Under the pieces are notes generated by a model, which saw only the letters and a list, made by a program, of their open reading frames with translations, had not been told where the DNA came from and did no database searches. DNA of 64,000 bases from Roseivirga sp. (GTDB lineage Bacteria; Bacteroidota; Bacteroidia; Cytophagales; Cyclobacteriaceae), in the NCBI GenBank assembly GCA_018402485.1, contig JAGYIY010000002.1, forward strand, positions 248,001-312,000, written 5' to 3'. Positions 38,451-48,066 of the stretch are shown here, piece by piece. How positions within the stretch are numbered: position 1 is the stretch's first letter; each line of letters starts with the position of its first letter. Made by a program: the position numbers and the translations under genes.

Positions 38451-39782
38451 TTATGAAAGGTAAATTACTTCTCTTTTCGTTTTGTACTGGGCTATAATTG
38501 CATGTATTTCTCGGCTTTCATTTTGTCTGATAATCATTTCCTGAAGTAGCTCTTTTTGTACATCATTTTGCCTTGAAAAAAATCCATAGCCCATGTAAGT
38601 ACCTTTATTGACCCAAACAGCACTTTGTTCAGCGCTAGTGCGCCCGCTACCCAAAATCACATAGGACACTTCATTAGCCGTTAATGCTTCAATGGTGTTT
38701 TTTAGACGCTCGCCAGCAGCCTTGGGCTCAAATGTTTCTGTATCATAGCCATAAAAGCTCATCATGCTCACGGGAAGGCCACATTGCTTGGGGTCGAGTT
38801 GATTTTCCCTGGCCAACTGAATCAAAAAACTTCTGGCCTTATCTTGTGATGGAAATTGTGCCAAAGGTTTCATTCCCTTCTGAATTTTACCAATCACCAG
38901 GCGAGGATTACCGGTTACGTCTTGATAGGCATAAATACCAAATCGAGGTTTAGGGAATTTGAGTGCTTTATTGAATGGGGGAAACTGTTTTTGAATGTCA
39001 TGGGCTTCTTTAAGAAAAGCAATCATTTCATCTCCACACAACTCATAATGGATATTATGTATTTTGTCCTTCAACTTCTGTTTATAAATAACATCTGTGC
39101 TCGAAAAATGCTGACGGACTCGCTTTTTGATTTGATTGGCTTTGCCCACATATAAAGTTTTGCCTCGATTGTCTAGAAAATAATATACACCTGTAGCCTC
39201 TGGTAATTTCTCATATACTTCCTCATTAAGATGCGGAGGTAAAAAAGCCTCTTTTGAATTTCTTTTTAAGAAAAACTCAAACTCTCCCTGTTCATTTTTT
39301 AGCAGAATATCGAGCAATATGGCTGTTGCCCTTGCATCGCCCATTGCCCGATGTCGGGCAAAATTATCAATCTCAAAATATTGGCACAAACTACCCAAAG
39401 CATGGGATTTTAATTCAGGAAAAATCTTTCGGCTTAGGCGAACTGTACAAAGTTTGGTGGGCGAAAAACTTAAGCCAACTTCTTGAAATTCTTTTTTGAG
39501 AAATCCATAGTCGAAATTTACATTATGTGCCACAAACACATGTCCTTCCAACATTCCAAAGAGCTCATTTGCTATTTCGCGAAAAGGTGGAGCATCGTCT
39601 ACCATGGCTTGTGTGATGCCCGTGAGTAAGGTAATGGACTGGGGGAGATATCTCTCTGGGTTAATCAAACTTTGGTATTCATCCACCACCCGCTCACCAT
39701 CATGAATAAGTACAGCAACTTCCGTTATCTTCCCTCCATTAGCAGAGCTTCCGGTGGTTTCTATATCTACAATGGCGTACAT
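38451..39782 (-). CDS. DEDDh exonuclease (DnaQ/epsilon-like) fused to GIY-YIG nuclease domain
   Basis: YAIVDIETTGSSANGGKITEVAVLI, FVAHNVNFDYGFLKKE, HRAMGDARAT; then TGVYYFLDNRGKTLYVGKANQIKKRVRQHF (GIY-YIG). Confidence 0.92.
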   Translation of the reverse strand: MYAIVDIETTGSSANGGKITEVAVLIHDGERVVDEYQSLINPERYLPQSITLLTGITQAMVDDAPPFREIANELFGMLEGHVFVAHNVNFDYGFLKKEFQEVGLSFSPTKLCTVRLSRKIFPELKSHALGSLCQYFEIDNFARHRAMGDARATAILLDILLKNEQGEFEFFLKRNSKEAFLPPHLNEEVYEKLPEATGVYYFLDNRGKTLYVGKANQIKKRVRQHFSSTDVIYKQKLKDKIHNIHYELCGDEMIAFLKEAHDIQKQFPPFNKALKFPKPRFGIYAYQDVTGNPRLVIGKIQKGMKPLAQFPSQDKARSFLIQLARENQLDPKQCGLPVSMMSFYGYDTETFEPKAAGERLKNTIEALTANEVSYVILGSGRTSAEQSAVWVNKGTYMGYGFFSRQNDVQKELLQEMIIRQNESREIHAIIAQYKTKREVIYLS

Positions 39783-39817
39783 GCTCTGAATTTAGATAAC
39801 TCTTTGTAATTTAAACC

Positions 39818-40660
39818 ATGAATAACAAAAAATGGATAAAAAAGGCTTCTGGTGAAATGGTCATTTTTGATCCAGAAAAGCTCAAAACCTCTTTGTTTAA
39901 AGCAGGGGCATCGCCAGAACTTATTGCACAAATCACCCAACAAATAAGCGAGAAACTCACCGAAGCTACCACTACTAAGTCTATTTATAAACAAGCCTAT
40001 CAATTATTACGACAAGACTCCCAAAAGTTAGCAGGTCAGTATAAACTCAAAACCGCTCTTCTAGAAATGGGACCATCAGGTTATCCTTTCGAACATTTTG
40101 TAGCCATACTTTTGAAACATCAAGGCTATCAAACAAAAGTAGGAACTCATATTAAGGGAGGTTGTTTGACTCATGAGGTAGATATTTTGGCTCAAAACCC
40201 TGATGAAATCATTATTGCAGAATGCAAACACCACAGTCGTGCCGGATACAAATCAGATGTTAAAATACCCTTGTATGTACATGCTAGGTTTCAAGATATG
40301 GTTTTAGGTGATCAAGTACAGTCTAAAAAAAAACCTATGAAATGTGCTATCATTTCGAATACCCGATTTACTTCCGATGCAGAGACCTATGCCACCTGTT
40401 ATAACCTACAATTAATAGCTTGGGACTACCCTAGTAAGGGGAGTTTAAAGCAACGCATAGCCCTATCTAAACATTACCCCGTAACATGTATTCATTCTTT
40501 AACTAAAAAAGACAAAGAAACGCTGATGCATGAAGGCATAGTGTCATGCCAGCAGCTGTATAATGATAATGCCATTTTGAGTAGATTCGATCAGAACAAA
40601 AAGTCACGCATATGGTCCGAAGTGCAAGCTATTTGTCAAGATGAAGGAGTAAATAAATGA
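39818..40660 (+). CDS. ATP-cone domain fused to Mrr-like restriction endonuclease domain
   Basis: N-terminal ATP-cone-like ASGEMVIFDPEKLKTSLFKAGASPELIAQI; then YPFEHFVAILLKHQGYQTKVGTHIKGGCLTHEVDILAQNPDEIIIAECKHH (D-ExK-like motif). Confidence 0.8.
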   Translation: MNNKKWIKKASGEMVIFDPEKLKTSLFKAGASPELIAQITQQISEKLTEATTTKSIYKQAYQLLRQDSQKLAGQYKLKTALLEMGPSGYPFEHFVAILLKHQGYQTKVGTHIKGGCLTHEVDILAQNPDEIIIAECKHHSRAGYKSDVKIPLYVHARFQDMVLGDQVQSKKKPMKCAIISNTRFTSDAETYATCYNLQLIAWDYPSKGSLKQRIALSKHYPVTCIHSLTKKDKETLMHEGIVSCQQLYNDNAILSRFDQNKKSRIWSEVQAICQDEGVNK

Positions 40661-42348
40661 ATTAACCAACTCAATAACATCACCAAAATACACCCAAAAG
40701 CATTGTACCAAAGAAATCCCATGGTCAATGGCCCAGCCAGACCTTGTGTATTCAGATAATGCACAAAAATCACCACTGCTTGGCTCAATAAGGCTGCAAT
40801 AAAGATAGCATTACCCTTCACCCTTTTTATAAAAATAGCCACAACGAAAATACCTAGAACGATGGGGTAAAAAAGACTGCCAATTAAATTAACGGCTTGA
40901 ATTAAGTTTTCAAACAGACTCAAAGTGGAGGCAAAAATAATAGCTAACACCCCCCAACCCAGCGTGAACCATTTAGAAGATTTCAAATAATGACTTTGGG
41001 AAGCTTCTTGTCTTATTTTTCTTTTGTAAAAGTCGATGGTTGTAGTAGACCCAAGTGCATTTAATTCCGAAGAGGTAGATGACATCGCTGCCGAAAAAAT
41101 AACTGCAAATAATAACCCTACAATCCCCACTGGCATTGTACTGGTTACAAAATTCATAAAAATATAGTCTTTGTCATTTATTTCACGGTTGGGTAAAGCC
41201 TCAGCGATCATCTCCTTGGCTTGGACGCGCAATCGATCTGAATTATCTTGTAAACGGTTGAGCTCATACCGAGCTGTCTCTATCATTAATTCATTCTTTT
41301 CGGCAATGGCACGATTAAGTAGTTGGACCACTTCCTTTTTCTCTTCAAAAACCGATGTATACCGTACTTCAATGTCTTTAAAACCATCTCCAAATGCTTC
41401 ATTTAGCAAAACCTCTTGACGAACCGCTTCATTAAAAAAGATGGGGGGTTGATTGTACTGATAAAAAACAAACACCATAACACCAATGAACAAAATCACA
41501 AACTGCATAGGCACTTTCAGCAATCCATTCATCATTAAGCCCATCCGACTTTCTTTCAGTGTCTTTCCAGAAAGGTATCGCTGTACCTGCGACTGATCTG
41601 TACCAAAATAAGACATGAAAAGAAAAACAGCTCCGGTAATACCCGACCAGAAATTATAGCGATCACTCAAATCGAACTCAAAGTTGACTACATTCAATTT
41701 ACCCATTTTGCCGGCCACATGCAGGGCATCTGTGAAGCCTACATTTTGTGGTAGCGAAGTAATGACCAAAATACCGGCAACGATCATCCCTCCCATCATC
41801 ACAGCCATTTGTTGTTTTTGGGTTTGTGTAACCGCTTTTGTTCCTCCAGAAACCGTATAAATAATCACCAATACACCAATGACAACCGTGGTGAGCTGTA
41901 ACGGCCAGCCCAGTAAGGCACTAAGAATAATGGCAGGAGCGTAAATGGTGATGCCGGCAGCTAGACCGCGTTGTACTAAGAAAATCATAGCGGCCAACAT
42001 ACGCGTCTTAACGTCAAACCGCTTTTCTAAAAACTCATAAGCAGTATACACCTTTGCTTTATAATATAGTGGAAGAAAAAAGATAGATATTAAAATCATG
42101 GCAATAGGCAGTCCAAAATAAAACTGAATGAACCGCATACCATCTGTATAAGCTTGCCCCGGCGTGGATAAAAAGGTGATGGCACTGGCTTGGGTGGCCA
42201 TAATGGATAAACCTATGAGCCACCACTTGCTATCGCTACCTCCTTTAAGGTAGTTATCCATATTTTGTTCGCCTCTCGTTTTCCAAACCCCATAGGAAAC
42301 AATAAAGATGAGGGTTCCAAAAAGAACTATCCAATCAATGGCTGTCAT
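40636..42348 (-). CDS. Sodium:solute symporter (SSS family)
   Basis: 570 aa; MDNYLKGGSDSKWWLIGLSIMATQASAITFLSTPGQAY, VSGGTKAVTQTQ. Confidence 0.9.
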   Translation of the reverse strand: MTAIDWIVLFGTLIFIVSYGVWKTRGEQNMDNYLKGGSDSKWWLIGLSIMATQASAITFLSTPGQAYTDGMRFIQFYFGLPIAMILISIFFLPLYYKAKVYTAYEFLEKRFDVKTRMLAAMIFLVQRGLAAGITIYAPAIILSALLGWPLQLTTVVIGVLVIIYTVSGGTKAVTQTQKQQMAVMMGGMIVAGILVITSLPQNVGFTDALHVAGKMGKLNVVNFEFDLSDRYNFWSGITGAVFLFMSYFGTDQSQVQRYLSGKTLKESRMGLMMNGLLKVPMQFVILFIGVMVFVFYQYNQPPIFFNEAVRQEVLLNEAFGDGFKDIEVRYTSVFEEKKEVVQLLNRAIAEKNELMIETARYELNRLQDNSDRLRVQAKEMIAEALPNREINDKDYIFMNFVTSTMPVGIVGLLFAVIFSAAMSSTSSELNALGSTTTIDFYKRKIRQEASQSHYLKSSKWFTLGWGVLAIIFASTLSLFENLIQAVNLIGSLFYPIVLGIFVVAIFIKRVKGNAIFIAALLSQAVVIFVHYLNTQGLAGPLTMGFLWYNAFGCILVMLLSWLIHLFTPSS

Positions 42349-42473
42349 GCATAAAATTTAGTAAAAAAATAAAACAAGGCGATGAAAATGACGAGTACCC
42401 CTAGAACGAAAGCATACATTCCACACCAACTGCGAACAAATAAAAATTTCACTTTTTCTTTCTCTGTGCTCAT
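42345..42473 (-). CDS. Small single-TM protein (42 aa), MSTEKEKVKFLFVRSWCGMYAFVLGVLVIFIALFYFFTKFYA
   Basis: Manual translation; start overlaps the PIG-L stop (ATGA at 42470-42473) and stop overlaps the SSS start (ATGA at 42345-42348). Absent from the supplied ORF track, probably because of its length. Confidence 0.7.
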   Translation of the reverse strand: MSTEKEKVKFLFVRSWCGMYAFVLGVLVIFIALFYFFTKFYA

Positions 42474-45025
42474 TTGTTATCTTGTACCTTGTCCTGATTA
42501 ATAATTTCATCTTGGCCTAAAGAAACCATATTGGCGAAAATTCGATAAGCCCCTGGCACGCCCTGAGGCAACTCTCTAAACCAAGAGTACCCCGTATAAA
42601 CAAAATAACCTCTACCATATTGGGTGACTAATAAGCCACCATTTTTGGGTGTTTCTCCCTTATCGTTAGCAGATAATACTGCTGTATAATGGCTGTCCCA
42701 TTCGTCTGGGAAATAAAGTCCTCTTTCCTGCACCCAGCCTTCAAAATCCTTGGATGTAATCTTATTGGGTATATTCAAAACAGGATGATCTGGAGCCAAT
42801 ATCCTTACTTCAGCATACTCATCTGTTACACGATCTCTTGAAATACTAAAAGGATAAGGACCAATAGGAGGCTGATTACGCATCGCTGTATTGTACTGCA
42901 CAATGACATTACCTCCGTCTTGCACGTACTTCATCAACTCAGGTTGTACAAAAGACATACGTTCGACGGTATTGAAAGCTCTTATGCCGACCACTACTGC
43001 ATCGTAAGAAGAAAGCATGGTTTGGTTTATTTTTTCTGGATCTAGTAAATCCACCCTAAAACCCATTTGCTCCAAACTTGACGGGATTTCATCACCACTT
43101 CCCATGATATAGCCTATACGTTCTCCACTAATTTTAAGATCAGCCTTCACCAATCTAACTTCAGTTTTCGGAAAGATCATTTGATAAGGAATGTGGTCAT
43201 AATCAATTGTTCTTAAACCTCTGTCGTACACTTTTCCGTTCAGTGTAGTAGATACGGATAAAAAATCGTCTGAGGGATGTGCTGGTGGTGTGATAAAAAG
43301 TTGATAGCGAAATTCATCCCCCTTTTGAATCAATTCATACGGAATATCATTGGTGCTTGCCTCCCAACCTTGTGGAAGATTCAATTGCACAGTGCCGTTT
43401 ACATTGTCCATTCCAGCTTTTACTAGTACTTCTACAGATTTTGGCTCATTATCGATGAAGAAGAGGATATCCTCTTCTAAAGAAACAAAAACAGGCGGTG
43501 TAATCACGAAAGGTCTGTACACTTCCCCTTCTACCCTGTCGTTTTCTTTGTAGACCACGGGAATGGTGTACTCGAAGTCTTCTGCTGCTATTTTAAGCTT
43601 AAAAGTAGCAAGGAGAGCAGGTGGATTTTCTGGCAACCCAACGAGCAATGGTTGATTTACTTCATACATTCCGATATTCTCATTGGTGTTGAATAACCAA
43701 TAAGGCTGCGAAATTTCTTTCTCACTGATTTGAAAGTCGAAAGACCCCCTTACATCTAGATTGTTGGAGAGCGCTTTGGTTTCATTCAGTAAGGACTTCC
43801 CTTCCATTTGAATGCCTTGAAGAATTACACTTACGGCTGATCTGTTGATCGCCTCCCATTGCAGGAACACTTGCTCACCTTTTACTGCAGAAAAATCATT
43901 GGCCTTTACTTCTAAAAACAAACCTAATGCTCCTTTAATAATTTGATTAAGCTCTTTAAGCTTTACATTTCTCCAGTATTCGTTGCCAAGACCAGCTATG
44001 TTCTTTCTTATTTTCATTAGTTCAGGTACAATGGCAGCCGGATTTGATATGTCGAATTCGGCATTGACTTTTCTTATGGCCTGACCAATAGGCTCTCCAC
44101 CAACGATACGCGACCAGCTATCATTTATGTTGTCAAAAATGTCATCTTGAGGCATATCTCCTTTCCAATACATTAAGTACCCATTATTATCTCCTCGACT
44201 ACCCGTACTTCCAAACCCTTGAGACTTGTGCTGACTACGGCTTAGGGCAGATATCTCGCTGTAAGATTGGCCAAGCAATGGATTATAAACACCTATGTTG
44301 ACTGAGAAATAACCAGGTTCATCTTCATGCTCTGAGGTGAAGCCTCCTCCAAAGTTATAGGTATTCCAATAAAGACTTTTGGGTTGCCATGGTGCTACAT
44401 ATTCTATTTGCTCGGGAAAAGCCTGCGGATTTCCTGCTAAGTCAAACGCTTCTTGGGCTAATATGGCAGATGCCGTATGATGGCCATGCATTCTACCACC
44501 AGGGACTCGCGTTGTATCAAAACGGGTAATTATAATGTCAGGACGATGTTTACGAATGGCCCAAACCATGTCAGCAAGTACCTTCTCTTTATCCCAAAAA
44601 TTGAAAGTTTCATTGGGGTCTTTTGAGTAACCAAAGTCATTAGCTCGTGTAAAAATTTGTTCACCCCCATCCGTTCTTCGGGCTGCAAGGAGCTCCTGTG
44701 TTCGAATGATGCCTAAATATTCTCTGATATCCGTACCAATTAAATTTTGCCCACCGTCGCCGCGTGTCATCGATAGATAGGTGGTACGGTATTTCTTCTC
44801 ATTTGCCAAATAAGCAATAAGGTTAGTGTTTTCGTCATCTGGATGGGCTGCTACATACATGGCAGACCCCAATACTTCGAGCTTATTTAATGCCTGCTTT
44901 AGCTCGGCAGCATTGGGTTTTGATGGTTTCTGGGCTTGTAAAGCACCAACACAAAAAATATAAGAAAAAATGAATGACCAAAGAACCACGTATCGCATAG
45001 CAAAGGATGAATTAATGATTTTCAA
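42470..45025 (-). CDS. PIG-L (LmbE-like) family deacetylase
   Basis: AAHPDDENTNLIAYLANEKKYRTTYLSMTRGDGGQN, MHGHHTASAILAQEAFDLAG. Confidence 0.9.
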   Translation of the reverse strand: MKIINSSFAMRYVVLWSFIFSYIFCVGALQAQKPSKPNAAELKQALNKLEVLGSAMYVAAHPDDENTNLIAYLANEKKYRTTYLSMTRGDGGQNLIGTDIREYLGIIRTQELLAARRTDGGEQIFTRANDFGYSKDPNETFNFWDKEKVLADMVWAIRKHRPDIIITRFDTTRVPGGRMHGHHTASAILAQEAFDLAGNPQAFPEQIEYVAPWQPKSLYWNTYNFGGGFTSEHEDEPGYFSVNIGVYNPLLGQSYSEISALSRSQHKSQGFGSTGSRGDNNGYLMYWKGDMPQDDIFDNINDSWSRIVGGEPIGQAIRKVNAEFDISNPAAIVPELMKIRKNIAGLGNEYWRNVKLKELNQIIKGALGLFLEVKANDFSAVKGEQVFLQWEAINRSAVSVILQGIQMEGKSLLNETKALSNNLDVRGSFDFQISEKEISQPYWLFNTNENIGMYEVNQPLLVGLPENPPALLATFKLKIAAEDFEYTIPVVYKENDRVEGEVYRPFVITPPVFVSLEEDILFFIDNEPKSVEVLVKAGMDNVNGTVQLNLPQGWEASTNDIPYELIQKGDEFRYQLFITPPAHPSDDFLSVSTTLNGKVYDRGLRTIDYDHIPYQMIFPKTEVRLVKADLKISGERIGYIMGSGDEIPSSLEQMGFRVDLLDPEKINQTMLSSYDAVVVGIRAFNTVERMSFVQPELMKYVQDGGNVIVQYNTAMRNQPPIGPYPFSISRDRVTDEYAEVRILAPDHPVLNIPNKITSKDFEGWVQERGLYFPDEWDSHYTAVLSANDKGETPKNGGLLVTQYGRGYFVYTGYSWFRELPQGVPGAYRIFANMVSLGQDEIINQDKVQDNK

Positions 45026-45155
45026 ACAACCTTCAATCTATGGTATTGTCAGATATTTTCTGTCAACTCTTACATCATCGGTCATATGAATTTATCAGAT
45101 GAGCATAAATCATCTTACAACGGATAAAGATGAATAAACTAAGTGTATCTAACAA

Positions 45156-45190
45156 AAAAATAGCTGAACGCGTTAGCATTCAGCTATTCA
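45156..45190 (-). terminator. Terminator hairpin AATAGCTGAA...TTCAGCTATT
   Basis: Perfect stem with poly-A on the + strand (poly-T on minus), downstream of 45209-45607. Confidence 0.8.
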
Positions 45191-45208
45191 TATTGGATGA
45201 CAATGCAA

Positions 45209-45607
45209 CTACTCTTTAACATTCACAGTAATAGTTTTACTCCAAGCCTTACCATAAGATTGGTGGACGCCATTGGCAAATTGTAAGGTAAGTGTATGCT
45301 CACCCGGAGAGAGTTCTAATGTATGCTCAGTTTGACCTTTCCCAAAGTGAATATTTGTTTTATTCGCTGGAACCATTTCCCCCTCTGGAATGAATCCACC
45401 ATCAATGATAATGTGATGATGACCCTTGTTGTCATTGATAGGGCCAGCTGGTTCTACTTCCATACCCACAACACCCATCTTAACGGTAACAGGAGATGTT
45501 ATTTCTTGACCATTTTCTAAGTTTTCAAAGTACACACCATCCTCTGGTGTACAGGCTGCAAAGGTTAAAATTGCTAAGAGTAAAATTGAATGCTTCAATA
45601 ATTTCAT
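45209..45607 (-). CDS. DUF4399 domain-containing lipoprotein
   Basis: VKMGVVGMEVEPAGPINDNKGHHHIIIDGG...INFGKGQTEHTLEL-type pattern (HFGKGQTEHTLELSPGEHTLTLQFANGVHQSYG); start adjusted. Confidence 0.8.
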   Translation of the reverse strand: MKLLKHSILLLAILTFAACTPEDGVYFENLENGQEITSPVTVKMGVVGMEVEPAGPINDNKGHHHIIIDGGFIPEGEMVPANKTNIHFGKGQTEHTLELSPGEHTLTLQFANGVHQSYGKAWSKTITVNVKE

Positions 45608-45765
45608 AATTTGGATTTTTCTATTTGCTTTAAATATGCTTGGCATTACTAGTAAAACATAATTAACTGTTTAAAGTTCGATGAAACTCTCAAACTAATT
45701 TTTCAACGTACATTCTGCATTTTTTAAATGTAATCTCATGAAGATCATGTTGCAATAAAAAGCAA

Positions 45766-46413
45766 ATGTATGGAATTGAACCTAACATGAATATTTTTTG
45801 TCAATTCAATATGAAAAAGAAAGCGAAATCAAAAATCAATAAGAGAGAAATCATTGAGCTAGCTTTAATTATTGTTGTATTTGCTGGTATTTATTTCAGT
45901 GGCTATCAAGCGGAAATCTTCGGTAAAGTGCAACAGGTCGTATTACAAACAGGCTTGATGAATGCCGGTACGCTCGATGAGTCCGCCATAAAGGAAGCGT
46001 CTTATGATTTGATTTTGAGAGATGAAAAAGGTCAGGAAGTTGACATGAACACCTTCAAAGGTAAGATCATTTTCATTAATATTTGGGCCACTTGGTGTGC
46101 TCCTTGCGTGGCAGAAATGCCAGGTATTCAGAAGTTATATGATAAAACCCGTGAAATGAATAATTTGGTATTCTTGATGATATCAGAAGACCGTAACTTT
46201 GAAACTGCCAAGGCATGGATAGATAAAAAAGGCTTCGACTTTCCTATTTACTACCGAGCGTCGAGTCTACCCAAAGTTTACGAAACTGGGGTTATTCCCA
46301 CCACCTTTATCATTTCTCCCAAGGGCGATATTGTGGTTAAAAAAGAGGGTATGGCCAATTACAACACTAAGAAATTCCGGAAAATGCTCATCGATCTTGG
46401 AGAGAGCTATTGA
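45766..46413 (+). CDS. TlpA-like thioredoxin-fold protein
   Basis: INIWATWCAPCVAEMPGIQKLYDK; N-terminal TM segment. Confidence 0.9.
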   Translation: MYGIEPNMNIFCQFNMKKKAKSKINKREIIELALIIVVFAGIYFSGYQAEIFGKVQQVVLQTGLMNAGTLDESAIKEASYDLILRDEKGQEVDMNTFKGKIIFINIWATWCAPCVAEMPGIQKLYDKTREMNNLVFLMISEDRNFETAKAWIDKKGFDFPIYYRASSLPKVYETGVIPTTFIISPKGDIVVKKEGMANYNTKKFRKMLIDLGESY

Positions 46414-47825
46414 TGAAAATCCCCTCGCTTATATCGGTCAAAATAATCTTTTGATGCCGCCCAAGCTTTAGGGGCTAAAACAATGGCAGAGATCATGGTA
46501 GGAATAGCCATCAAAGCAAAACCACTATCAATTAACCCAACAACAACTCCCAAGGAGGTTACAGAACCTAAAACGATGGTTCCGATATAAATATAATTGT
46601 ATAGTTCTCCTCTTTTCGCACCGAACATAAAAGACATACACTTGACACCATAGTAGGAGTAAGATAGCAGTGAAGAGACGGCAAAAACAAGTATGCATAA
46701 GCCAAGTAGATAACCTCCAACACCAGGAATGGCCACATTAAAGGCTTTTAAAGTTAAAGTAACCCCAAGCAAACCCGTATCCTCGGCCCCAACAAACTCT
46801 TCGTAAACTCCAGTACTAAGGATTACCAGAGCGGTAAGTGTGCAAACCAATAAAGTATCTATTGCAGGCCCCAACATGGCAACCAATCCTTCTCGAACAG
46901 GCTCATCTGTTTTGGTATCTCCATGAACCATGGGAGCCGTACCAATGCCTGCCTCATTGGAAAAAGCAGCCCTTTTTGCACCTACAATAATGATAGCACC
47001 AATTCCCCCACCAAGTACAGCACTTCCAGAAAAAGCCTCTTCGAGAATGGCTGCAAAGATATCAGGAATACCAGCTAGGTTCTGGAATAGGATATAAACT
47101 ACCAATACAAAATACAGTACAACCATAGAGGGTACCATTTTAGAAGCAACGCGACTGATTTTTTTTATTCCTCCAAAGATTACAGTAGATACCAAAGCCG
47201 TAAGGATCAAACCAATGATCAATGAGGCGTATGAAATATTAGCACCAAAGGCCTGAAAAGAAGAAGTAGCATCGTAACCCATTGCTGGTCCTAGGACCGT
47301 ATTTAATGCAGCAGTAAGCTGATTAGCTTGAAAAATAGGTAAGGCGCCAATCAAGGCAAAAATACAAAAGAACACAGCCATAGGCCTCCATTTACTTCCT
47401 AAACCTTCGGTAATAACGTACATGGGTCCACCCCTCACCTCTCCATCTGAATCTTTACCTCGATACATCACGGCAAGTGTGCAGGTAAAATATTTGGTAG
47501 CCATACCAAAAAAAGCCGACACCCACATCCAAAAAATAGCACCTGGCCCGCCCATGGTAATGGCAACTGCCACTCCGGCAATATTACCCATACCCACTGT
47601 CGCTGCCAATGCTGTAGAAAGTGCTTCGTAGTGACTGATCTGACCTACTTCATGATCGGAATCGTATTTTCCCAATAAAATATTGATGGCATGTCGAAAA
47701 TAAAGAAAGGGTGTAAAACGAGAATAAACCAAAAAAAACAATCCTCCTCCCATTACCAAAATCAGTAAAGGGAAGCCCCAAATCCAGCTACTAAAACCAG
47801 ACACCGCATTTTCTATAATCTCCAA
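46407..47825 (-). CDS. Alanine/glycine:cation symporter (AGCS family)
   Basis: ALSTALAATVGMGNIAGVAVAITMGGPGAIFWMW, AAFSNEAGIGTAPMVHG. Confidence 0.95.
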   Translation of the reverse strand: MEIIENAVSGFSSWIWGFPLLILVMGGGLFFLVYSRFTPFLYFRHAINILLGKYDSDHEVGQISHYEALSTALAATVGMGNIAGVAVAITMGGPGAIFWMWVSAFFGMATKYFTCTLAVMYRGKDSDGEVRGGPMYVITEGLGSKWRPMAVFFCIFALIGALPIFQANQLTAALNTVLGPAMGYDATSSFQAFGANISYASLIIGLILTALVSTVIFGGIKKISRVASKMVPSMVVLYFVLVVYILFQNLAGIPDIFAAILEEAFSGSAVLGGGIGAIIIVGAKRAAFSNEAGIGTAPMVHGDTKTDEPVREGLVAMLGPAIDTLLVCTLTALVILSTGVYEEFVGAEDTGLLGVTLTLKAFNVAIPGVGGYLLGLCILVFAVSSLLSYSYYGVKCMSFMFGAKRGELYNYIYIGTIVLGSVTSLGVVVGLIDSGFALMAIPTMISAIVLAPKAWAASKDYFDRYKRGDFHQ

Positions 47826-48066
47826 AGCTTACTTTTTATTTGACCTTAATATTAATTCATCTGGTAGAAGCCCACAAACTTTATAAGGTATTTGTTGTGC
47901 ACATGATGTTTCTCTGATTTTCTTTTCCAAATTGAGTGATCCTTCTTTAATGGTCAAAAATAGACTCAAGTTCTTCTTAGCAAAGCAATTCAAAACCTAA
48001 AAAGGTTAAAGCGTAAACAGGAGTTAAAAGAAGGGATGCTAAGGTGAAAATTATGAACGATTATTT

